The notes beneath the pieces were generated by a model. It saw only the letters and a program-made list of their open reading frames with translations, made no database searches and was not told where the DNA came from. Below, piece by piece: positions 1 to 5,474 of a stretch of DNA of 5,803 bases. The DNA comes from Bdellovibrionales bacterium. Lineage in GTDB: Bacteria > Bdellovibrionota > JAFGOL01. The translations under genes were made by a program, and so were the position numbers. Within the stretch, counting starts at the first letter, position 1. The number at the start of each line of letters is the position of its first letter. Where the stretch lies: assembly GCA_022710165.1 (NCBI GenBank), contig JAKLHL010000100.1:1-5803 (forward strand). The letters run 5' to 3'.

Positions 1-337
1 GGCCTGCGTTTGCAAGTGTCCTTGGTGCTATGCAGATGGCTCCCAATACTTTGCCTTCTTGATAGGTCTTTTTTGCAAGGTCCAGCGCATACTTGTCATT
101 CCAATATATTGATGATCCGCCCCCGCCTATGAATACAACACCGTCGTAGTTCTTTAGGTCCGCGTTCTTAAGGAGTATGTCCGGCTTTGTTGTGCCTCCC
201 ATACTGCCTTTGGCAAGGTCCAATGAGGTAGAGGCTGTTTCAGTACTTATGGACTTTGCCTCTATTTCTTTTTTTGTATCAAAATACTCTTCGTCACGAA
301 AGTTCTGAGGGGCTACAACTAATAATAATTTGTTCAT
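1..337 (-). CDS. DJ-1/PfpI family protein, C-terminal part missing (runs off window)
   Basis: The first 112 residues of a DJ-1/PfpI (class I glutamine amidotransferase-like) protein are visible; the rest lies beyond the left edge. The start MNKLLLVVAP gives the first beta strand. FRDEE (13-17) carries the acidic residue that usually sits beside the catalytic cysteine. VVFIGGGGS (67-75) is the glycine-rich turn, and AICIAP (100-105) is the nucleophile elbow with Cys102. The residue after this Cys is Ile103, not the His found in PfpI-type proteases, so proteolysis is not supported; family members include chaperones, deglycase-like enzymes and hydrolases, and the substrate cannot be told here. 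The start is supported by GGAGG 8 nt upstream (plus-strand 346-350). It lies 56 bp downstream of pyrC on the same strand with no clear terminator between, so it is probably the last visible member of the pyr transcript. Confidence 0.88.
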   Translation of the reverse strand, partial: MNKLLLVVAPQNFRDEEYFDTKKEIEAKSISTETASTSLDLAKGSMGGTTKPDILLKNADLKNYDGVVFIGGGGSSIYWNDKYALDLAKKTYQEGKVLGAICIAPRTLANAG

Positions 338-393
338 TTTCTTAGCCTCCAAATCATTCATAGTGTTCAGCTGAGCGAGCAGTAAAAGTATCT

Positions 394-1671
394 TTAGGAT
401 TGCCATACTATCTTGCCGTCACAGATCGTGTGTTTTACCTTTCCTCTCATCTTTTGTCCCTTGAAAGGGGTATTCTTGCTCTTGGATATTATCTTGTCAT
501 CGCTGTAGGTCCATTCTTCGTTAAGGTCAAAGATGACTATGTCGGCAGGTTCGCCTTTCTTTAGGCTTCCGCCCTTTACGCCAAGTATCTTTGCAGGGTT
601 GGTCGACATCAGCTTTATCAGTGTTGGAAGGTTTATGTCGTTGTCGTGGACCAGTTTTAGGCAGAGTGAAAGTGCCGTCTCAAGACCTATCATCCCGCTC
701 TTTGAAAGCTGGAACTCTATGTCCTTTTTTTCCATGCTGTGTGGTGCATGATCCGTTGCTATGCAGTCTATGGTCCCGTTCTTCAAGCCCTGTTTTAATG
801 CTTTTATATCTTTTTCCGTCCTTAGAGGAGGATTTACCTTTGTGTTTGGGTCATATGTTGTTACAGCTTCTTCAGTAAGGAAGAGGTGATGAGGTGTTAC
901 CTCTGCGGTCACAGGGATGCCTGCCTGTTTAGCGTCGGAAATTACCCTAACGCTCCCTGCGCATGACACATGGGCTATGTGAGTCTTACATCCTGTGTGG
1001 TCAGAAAGGGCTATATCCCTTGATACCATTATCTCTTCGCTGACAGCAGGGACTCCCCTTAAGCCAAGCTTCATGGAGTAGTAGCCCTCGTTCATCACGC
1101 CTTCGCCTTTAAGGTTGGTGTCTTCGCAGTGGTCTATTACGGGGATATTGAACTGTTTGCAGTAGTCCATGGCCTTTCTCATTACGTATGAGTTCATTAC
1201 ACAGCTTCCGTCGTCGGAAACTGCGACTATGCCGGCCTTAAGCATCTCTCCTATCTCTGCAAGCTGTTCGCCTGCCTGTCCAACTGTGATGGAGCCGATA
1301 GGGTAGACCTTTATAACGCCTTCCTCTTTTGCCTTGGTCTTTATATAAGCTGTAACGTATGGGTTGTCGTTCACAGGATGGGTGTTAGGCATGCAGGCAA
1401 GTGTGGTGTATCCTCCGCTTGCGCCGGCCAAGGTACCCGTTGCTATGGTCTCTGCACCCTCGTGCCCTGGTTCTCTTAAGTGTACGTGCATATCAACCAG
1501 CCCCGGTGCTACCACCATGCCGCCAGCGTCTATAACTTTGTCAAAGTCCTTTTCATTCACAGTACCAGTGACTATGTCCTTTATTATGCCGTCCTCAACT
1601 ATCACATCCTTTTTATCGTCGATGTTCTGTACAGGGCATATTACCCTTCCGTTCTTTATAAGGAGCTTCAC
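394..1671 (-). CDS. pyrC: Dihydroorotase, class I (PyrC)
   Basis: A cytoplasmic zinc amidohydrolase of 425 aa, normal for bacterial class I dihydroorotases. It interconverts N-carbamoyl-L-aspartate and dihydroorotate, step 3 of de novo UMP synthesis. Visible motifs: the metal-binding HxH in DMHVHLREPG (His62, His64) with substrate-contacting Arg66; MPNT with Asn96; SDDG (Asp153/154), where this class commonly uses Asp instead of a carboxylated lysine; HCED (His181); HIAHVS (His231/His234); NPPLR (280-284); and ATDHAPH with catalytic Asp307. All expected active-site positions are present, so it should be functional. The start codon is GTG, chosen because it abuts the pyrB stop and sits 7 nt after a strong GAGGAGGT. 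The tight pairing with pyrB fits the family pattern in which dihydroorotase and aspartate carbamoyltransferase associate physically, though that complex is an inference here. Confidence 0.97.
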   Translation of the reverse strand: MKLLIKNGRVICPVQNIDDKKDVIVEDGIIKDIVTGTVNEKDFDKVIDAGGMVVAPGLVDMHVHLREPGHEGAETIATGTLAGASGGYTTLACMPNTHPVNDNPYVTAYIKTKAKEEGVIKVYPIGSITVGQAGEQLAEIGEMLKAGIVAVSDDGSCVMNSYVMRKAMDYCKQFNIPVIDHCEDTNLKGEGVMNEGYYSMKLGLRGVPAVSEEIMVSRDIALSDHTGCKTHIAHVSCAGSVRVISDAKQAGIPVTAEVTPHHLFLTEEAVTTYDPNTKVNPPLRTEKDIKALKQGLKNGTIDCIATDHAPHSMEKKDIEFQLSKSGMIGLETALSLCLKLVHDNDINLPTLIKLMSTNPAKILGVKGGSLKKGEPADIVIFDLNEEWTYSDDKIISKSKNTPFKGQKMRGKVKHTICDGKIVWQS

Positions 1672-2616
1672 TTATATTACCTCCTCTATGTTCTTACCAT
1701 TTGTGACCTTGTGGAGTATTGCCATTCTTACGGCCACACCGTTTGTGACCTGAGGGAGTATGACAGAGCGTTCAGAGTCCGCTACAGCCTGTGATATCTC
1801 TACGCCCCTGTTCATAGGTCCGGGGTGCATTACTATCGCATCGTGCTTTAAAAGTTTTACGCTGTTGTTATTAAGACCCCAGTGACGTGAATATTCTCTT
1901 ACGGTAGGGAACTGGTTGTTAATTCCGCCTCTTTCTGCCTGTATCCTGAGCATCATTACAACGTCTTGTTCAGGTAGGGCTGATTTAAGGTCGGTGTAAG
2001 TCCTTACACCAAGTTTTTGAATATCAGGAGGAAGCATAGTGGCTGGACCGCAAACGCTTACCGTAGCGCCCATGGTCTTAAGGCTGTATATGTTCGAGCG
2101 GGCAACCCTTGAGTGAGCGATGTCACCGACTATGAGTACCTTTAGCTTTGATACCTCACCCTTGTAGTCCATTATGGTCATCAGGTCCAGAAGGGCCTGT
2201 GTTGGATGTTCATGGAAACCGTCCCCTGCATTAACGACCGGGATGCTTTGTATCTTTGTGAGCAGGTATGGCGCCCCTGAATTTGAATGTCTTATTACGA
2301 AAGCGTGAGGGTTCATTGCCTCAAGGTTCTTTGCGGTATCTATAAGGGTCTCACCCTTGGTGGTCGCGCTCTTTATTGATGAAAAATCTATGGTCTCAGC
2401 GCCTAGTCTTTTTGCCGCGATCTCAAAAGAGCTTCTAGTCCTTGTTGATGGCTCAAAGAACATTAGCACTACGATCTTTCCGTGCATGGTAGGGATCACC
2501 TCGTGTCCCTTGCCCATGAGGTCCCTAAACCTTCTCGCTGTGTTCATGATGTCCATTATCTCTTCTTTGGACAGGTCCTCTGTGCTAAGCAGATGCTTTC
2601 TTTCAAAACCTTTCAT
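1672..2616 (-). CDS. pyrB: Aspartate carbamoyltransferase catalytic subunit (PyrB)
   Basis: Condenses carbamoyl phosphate with L-aspartate to N-carbamoyl-L-aspartate, the first committed step of pyrimidine synthesis. The 314-aa length is normal for the catalytic chain. Motifs: FFEPSTRTRSSFE (53-65), the STRT carbamoyl-phosphate loop; the SATTKGET loop (84-91) with Ser84/Lys88 expected to reach into a neighbouring active site of the trimer; VIRH (107-110); HEHPTQALLD (135-144) with His137 and Gln140; GDIAHSRVARS (164-174) with Arg170; LRIQAER (223-229) with Arg224 and Gln226; and HPGPMNRG (264-271). The set HPTQ plus HPGP marks aspartate rather than ornithine carbamoyltransferase. No regulatory chain gene (pyrI) is visible beside it, so allostery of the E. 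coli type is not indicated. Start ATG has AGGAG about 10 nt upstream. First gene of the minus-strand operon. Confidence 0.98.
   Translation of the reverse strand: MKGFERKHLLSTEDLSKEEIMDIMNTARRFRDLMGKGHEVIPTMHGKIVVLMFFEPSTRTRSSFEIAAKRLGAETIDFSSIKSATTKGETLIDTAKNLEAMNPHAFVIRHSNSGAPYLLTKIQSIPVVNAGDGFHEHPTQALLDLMTIMDYKGEVSKLKVLIVGDIAHSRVARSNIYSLKTMGATVSVCGPATMLPPDIQKLGVRTYTDLKSALPEQDVVMMLRIQAERGGINNQFPTVREYSRHWGLNNNSVKLLKHDAIVMHPGPMNRGVEISQAVADSERSVILPQVTNGVAVRMAILHKVTNGKNIEEVI
1679..1686 (-). promoter_or_regulatory. Ribosome binding site of pyrC, inside the end of pyrB
   Basis: Read on the minus strand this is GAGGAGGT, a near-perfect anti-16S match, followed by 7 nt and then GTG. It lies wholly within the last codons of pyrB, whose TAA directly touches the GTG. 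This decides the pyrC start and suggests that ribosomes finishing pyrB reinitiate on pyrC. Confidence 0.85.
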
Positions 2617-2647
2617 GTTTTTAAGGCTCCTGGATTATTTTGGACAG

Positions 2648-2676
2648 AGTATTAGTTAGGGACAGTTTTTTGTCAA
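2648..2676 (-). promoter_or_regulatory. Predicted sigma70-type promoter of the pyrBC operon
   Basis: On the minus strand a consensus -35 TTGACA (plus-strand 2671-2676) is followed by 17 bp and AATACT (2648-2653), which matches the -10 consensus at 4 of 6 positions. The DNA upstream of the -35 is AT-rich, as in UP-element promoters. Transcription would start near 2641, giving a leader of about 25 nt before pyrB. That leaves no room for a terminator/antiterminator or PyrR-binding leader, so control would have to act at initiation, by reiterative transcription, or on the enzymes. Predicted from sequence only. Confidence 0.6.
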
Positions 2677-2703
2677 TTTTTACATTTGTTATTGGTTAAT
2701 ATC

Positions 2704-2731
2704 TTTACTATGGGATTGGCAAGGTTATAAT
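2704..2731 (+). promoter_or_regulatory. Possible second, upstream promoter for the plus-strand operon
   Basis: TTTACT (2704-2709) is followed by 16 bp and a perfect TATAAT (2726-2731). The -35 matches consensus at 4 of 6 positions. If used, it would start near 2738 and put the inverted repeat at 2736-2757 at the beginning of a leader of about 125 nt. An AT-rich spacer can give such matches by chance, so this is weaker than the promoter at 2783-2811. Confidence 0.3.
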
Positions 2732-2735
2732 AGTC

Positions 2736-2757
2736 CTGTTCCAAAGAGCCTGAACAG
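2736..2757. repeat. Interrupted inverted repeat CTGTTC-N10-GAACAG
   Basis: Two perfect 6-bp half sites (2736-2741 and 2752-2757) are separated by 10 bp, so their centres are 16 bp apart. It lies between the two predicted plus-strand promoters in the divergent spacer, where a dimeric regulator could bind. Spacing does not fit the E. coli LexA box (CTGT-N8-ACAG) or the Gram-positive one (GAAC-N4-GTTC). The regulator, if any, is unknown and chance remains possible. Confidence 0.35.
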
Positions 2758-2782
2758 AGTGGATCTTGAGGTAAAAAACATC

Positions 2783-2811
2783 TTGACTAAATTGATTTTT
2801 TGTAGTATAAT
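2783..2811 (+). promoter_or_regulatory. Strong predicted sigma70-type promoter of the exported-protein operon
   Basis: TTGACT (2783-2788, 5 of 6 to consensus) and a perfect TATAAT (2806-2811) are separated by the optimal 17 bp. Transcription would start near 2818, giving a leader of about 45 nt that includes the hairpin at 2827-2845 and the ribosome binding site GGAG at 2852-2855. There is no extended -10 TG. This is the best promoter match in the window and suggests substantial vegetative expression of genes otherwise of unknown function. Confidence 0.8.
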
Positions 2812-2826
2812 TCAAATCAAAGGAAA

Positions 2827-2845
2827 GCTGGAGTTGTACTCCAGC
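2827..2845 (+). promoter_or_regulatory. Perfect hairpin in the leader of the exported-protein operon
   Basis: GCTGGAGT and ACTCCAGC are fully complementary over 8 bp around a TGT loop. The stem would begin about 9 nt from the predicted 5' end and finish 6 nt before the GGAG ribosome binding site. No U run follows, so it is not an intrinsic terminator. Plausible roles are protection of the mRNA 5' end, modulation of ribosome access, or a DNA operator just downstream of the promoter. Role inferred; the symmetry is directly visible. Confidence 0.6.
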
Positions 2846-2862
2846 CCTTATGGAGAGTAAAA

Positions 2863-4152
2863 ATGAAGTTCACGTATGCTGTTTTAACTCTTTTTATCCT
2901 TAGCCTTTCAAATCCAGTCTTTTCACAGCAAACAGAAGAACAACAATGGTGGCAGTCCCTGTTAGGCGGTGCAGGCCAAAGTCTGACTACAATGTCGGCC
3001 GCAGGGCAAGCCGCTACTATGAAAAGAATAGAGGACGAGATAGAACGAACAGATAAAATTTTAAGGAAGATGGGCATTAACGGTGAAAAATGTTCATCAG
3101 AATGTAAGAACAACTGCATGGGAGCTGAAAAATACTGTAAGAAGCTCAGCGGGACTGATGCAAGCTGTAATTGTGCTACTGCAAATGAAGCAGCCTCGAC
3201 TTGTACAGGTACTGCAAAGACAACTCCTTTTAGTGCTTGTTCTTGTGTGGGTGATACAAAATGTGAAAGCTATACAAAGTGTAAAGAACAGTGCAAGGCC
3301 AGGTCCAAACTATCAAGGGCAAAATATCTTAACTGGAATAGCCTTCTTGCTTTGGCTGGAGTTGCCGCAACTACAGCATCTAAGCCTGGGTTAGAGGATA
3401 AAAGGACCTGCGAAGAAAAATGCGGAAGTCTTTCAGGAAAAGAAAAACAGGTTTGCCTTGAGGGTAACACCAACGAATATGGAGAATCATGTGCGTATAC
3501 GATACCAACAGGCCAGTGCGACGATACGGACCCTATAGTAAAGGATGGTACCTGTGCAGCTTGGGATGGAGGCTGTGATCTTTATAAGAGGCAGTGTGCC
3601 TGTAACCTTAGGGCAACACAACTTAACCTGCCGTATGTTTGGGACCCAGATAAAAATGACTGCGTAAAAATAACAGATAGTACTTCTGGCGACGGTAGTT
3701 TTGGAAGTGATACTAGCGATACAGCTTTGGCCGCTGCTACAGATGAAGAAGATAAAAAGGCTGCAGATGCAAAAGCTGCAGGGGGCGCTGCATTAGGCTC
3801 AAGTTCTGGAGGTCTTAGTGGATCTAAAGGAGGTCTTCCTTCTGGATCAAAGGACGCTAAAGCTTCAGCGGCAAGACCAAAAGGGACCACTCTTAGCCAG
3901 AAAGACCAGGCATCATTCAGCCCTCAGACCTATTCTGGTTACGTCGGAGAAACAGGTGCCGCACAGGGGACTACAGATGCAAGTAAGAAACCGGAAGATA
4001 TAGCTGCCTCTGATACAAAAGAGACCCTTTTAGAGATCATACACAAGATGTATGTGGACTATACTACTGCGGGAAGATTTCTTTCTGCCGACGTGAAAAT
4101 ACCAGATAAGAAGGATGCAACAAAAACAAAGCGCATAAAGAAGAAGGTATAA
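2863..4152 (+). CDS. Exported cysteine-rich protein of unknown function (family member 1)
   Basis: I do not recognise this 429-aa protein. A Sec signal peptide (1-21) ends VFS before QQ. Then follow a short WW-containing region and a likely amphipathic helix (about 45-70). Cys cluster 1 has 12 cysteines (77-144), beginning CSSECKNNC and ending KCKEQCKARSKL. LNW (156-158) leads into a short hydrophobic stretch (161-172). Cys cluster 2 has 10 cysteines (183-267), ending CAC...DPDKNDCV. A Cys-free Ser/Ala/Gly/Lys linker (about 273-385) precedes a helix (387-407) and a very basic tail (KRIKKKV). The even total of 22 mature Cys suggests disulfides outside the cytoplasm. No catalytic motif is seen. 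The ATG has GGAG 7 nt upstream. First gene of the plus operon, 4 nt before the next, with which it shares its layout. Could be a surface, periplasmic or secretion-associated structural protein; function unknown. Confidence 0.88.
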   Translation: MKFTYAVLTLFILSLSNPVFSQQTEEQQWWQSLLGGAGQSLTTMSAAGQAATMKRIEDEIERTDKILRKMGINGEKCSSECKNNCMGAEKYCKKLSGTDASCNCATANEAASTCTGTAKTTPFSACSCVGDTKCESYTKCKEQCKARSKLSRAKYLNWNSLLALAGVAATTASKPGLEDKRTCEEKCGSLSGKEKQVCLEGNTNEYGESCAYTIPTGQCDDTDPIVKDGTCAAWDGGCDLYKRQCACNLRATQLNLPYVWDPDKNDCVKITDSTSGDGSFGSDTSDTALAAATDEEDKKAADAKAAGGAALGSSSGGLSGSKGGLPSGSKDAKASAARPKGTTLSQKDQASFSPQTYSGYVGETGAAQGTTDASKKPEDIAASDTKETLLEIIHKMYVDYTTAGRFLSADVKIPDKKDATKTKRIKKKV

Positions 4153-4156
4153 GGAT

Positions 4157-5473
4157 ATGAAAAAGACGCTTCTTTTGATCCTTTGTGTTATCCCCCTAAG
4201 GGTGTGGTCTATAGACATATACACTCCTAATCTTACAGGGCAAGGGATCTTAGATAAGACCGCTGCTCAGGTGGGTGAGACCGCTGAACAGACAAGCGTT
4301 ACGTTGACAGAGGCCGAGCTTGAGTTCAAGAGCACTTGTATAGTGATGAGCGATCCAACTGTAGAGTGCAACACTGCCGTAGGCGGTGCAAAGATATGTA
4401 CAGCCATAAGATGTGATGCATCCCAATCTGCTATTAGTACTGCCTACACGGCGTGCATGACCCTTTGTACTGCATTAGAAGCTAAAGCCAAAACTGCGGC
4501 AAGTCTTGCAGCCACTTATTCTAAAACTCCATGGACGTATGGGCTTGCTCTTTTTTATAAAGCTCAAGCTAGCTCCTTTACTCAACAAGCGACACAGTGT
4601 AATACTGAATGCACTGGTTGCCAGACCAGCGATAATAATGCTACAGACCAATATGCTAATTCGTCGGTTTGTGCAGGCGGACAGTATGCTGCCAAATATA
4701 ATGCAGAAATAAAGACTGCAAAAGCGAATGCTTTAAAGAAAGAAAAAAAATGCAGGAAATTCTGCAGTGGTAAGTCAAAACTTAACTGGACCAAGATCAT
4801 GGGAATAGTTGCTGTTACTTCAGCATTAACGAGCCTGGCCTCAAACACTCAAGATAAAGGTTCAGACGATGAAACGGATAATAATACGAATGAGCCACCG
4901 CCTTCTGGGGACTGTTCCCTTAAGACCAACGAGGTGGAAAGGGTAAAGTGTTACTGTGAAAGTGTCCCAGGATATGAATATTCATCTGATAAAGGGTGTG
5001 TTCCTACAGGGTTAGGTACAACGACACTGGGGGAAAGCGGCGGGAGTAAACCTTCTACTTTCAGCGGCAATCTTGCTGCGGGAACTACTAAGACTGAAGG
5101 GAGTAGCGGGTCTTCTGATACAGCAGGTAGCTCTGATGGATCTTCTGCGTCAGGAGCTGGTTCAGGTGCTGGAGGCCTCGCAGGGGCCGAAGGCGGAGCT
5201 TCTGGCAAAAAAGATGATGCTAAAAAACTTGGCACAGCGTCTGGCGGAGCTTCATCCGGCAGGACCGGGAGCACCGGAGGCGGAACTGCTGGTGTTGGCG
5301 GGGCTGAAGGCTCTTACGGTTCAGGATCTGTAAGCACAAATGATGCACCATCAGTAGACGCTGGAGTAAAAAAGCCAGTGACAGACATCCTTAAAAAAGA
5401 AGAAAGCCTTTTTGACTCTATACAAAAAGTACTGATCAAGAAATATGAAACTGGTACGTTAATGGGGGTCTAG
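4157..5473 (+). CDS. Exported cysteine-rich protein of unknown function (family member 2)
   Basis: A 438-aa protein I do not recognise, built like its upstream neighbour. The signal peptide (1-18) ends VWS before ID. Cys cluster 1 has 12 mature cysteines (61-203), ending KCRKFCSGKSKL. LNW (209-211) runs into a hydrophobic stretch (214-229). Cys cluster 2 is reduced to four (253, 265, 267, 281), with CYC...GYEYSSDKGCV. A Gly/Ser/Ala/Thr linker without cysteine (about 283-400) ends in a predicted helix (about 407-436) matching that of the upstream protein. Sixteen mature Cys, an even number. The ATG follows the previous stop by 4 nt; an AAGAAGGT site inside the end of the upstream gene, 8 nt away, is the likely ribosome binding site. 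No enzyme motif. The linker is richer in glycine than that of the first protein, and the basic tail is absent. Probably extracytoplasmic; function unknown. Confidence 0.88.
   Translation: MKKTLLLILCVIPLRVWSIDIYTPNLTGQGILDKTAAQVGETAEQTSVTLTEAELEFKSTCIVMSDPTVECNTAVGGAKICTAIRCDASQSAISTAYTACMTLCTALEAKAKTAASLAATYSKTPWTYGLALFYKAQASSFTQQATQCNTECTGCQTSDNNATDQYANSSVCAGGQYAAKYNAEIKTAKANALKKEKKCRKFCSGKSKLNWTKIMGIVAVTSALTSLASNTQDKGSDDETDNNTNEPPPSGDCSLKTNEVERVKCYCESVPGYEYSSDKGCVPTGLGTTTLGESGGSKPSTFSGNLAAGTTKTEGSSGSSDTAGSSDGSSASGAGSGAGGLAGAEGGASGKKDDAKKLGTASGGASSGRTGSTGGGTAGVGGAEGSYGSGSVSTNDAPSVDAGVKKPVTDILKKEESLFDSIQKVLIKKYETGTLMGV
5003..5356 (+). repeat. Low-complexity Gly/Ser/Ala linker coding region
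   Basis: Codes for about residues 283-400 of the second exported protein. It is dominated by Gly, Ser, Ala and Thr in short irregular motifs such as GSSGSSDTAGSSDGSS and SGAGSGAGGLAGAEGGASG, with a small charged break KKDDAKK (351-357). There is no exact tandem DNA unit. It should be a flexible, disordered spacer separating the Cys-rich body from the C-terminal helix. The equivalent linker of the first protein (3679-4020) is less glycine-rich and has more Lys and Asp. Confidence 0.6.
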
Positions 5474-5474
5474 T

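Noticed and set aside
338..393. Terminator between pyrC and the DJ-1/PfpI gene
   Set aside because: Only an 8-bp palindrome TCAGCTGA (367-374) without a loop or following T run on the coding strand is present; it would not form an intrinsic terminator.
1364..1794. Plus-strand open frames over the pyrC/pyrB junction, and others at 533-878 and 2357-2659
   Set aside because: They are antisense to well-identified pyrimidine genes and show no recognisable domain.
2827..2845. Leader hairpin as an intrinsic terminator or attenuator
   Set aside because: The stem is followed by CCTTATGGAG rather than a T run, and there is no alternative pairing partner in the short leader.
3582..3890. Long open frame on the minus strand opposite the first exported protein (and similar ones at 2817-3119, 4951-5274 and 4582-4848)
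   Set aside because: They lie wholly or mostly opposite strongly supported genes and have biased compositions (Pro/Ala/Ser from antisense Gly/Ser/Ala codons, or hydrophobic text). No convincing ribosome binding site or family motif was noticed. They are antisense shadows.
4949..5002. EGF-like domain in protein 2 (CxC followed by GY and a later Cys)
   Set aside because: Only four cysteines are present in the region and six with set spacing are needed; the resemblance is to the last half of the motif only. The equivalent part of protein 1 does not follow EGF spacing either.
5003..5356. Tandem repeat array or phase-variable repeat in the Gly/Ser region
   Set aside because: The codons vary and no exact DNA unit recurs in register, so slippage-driven variation is not indicated.
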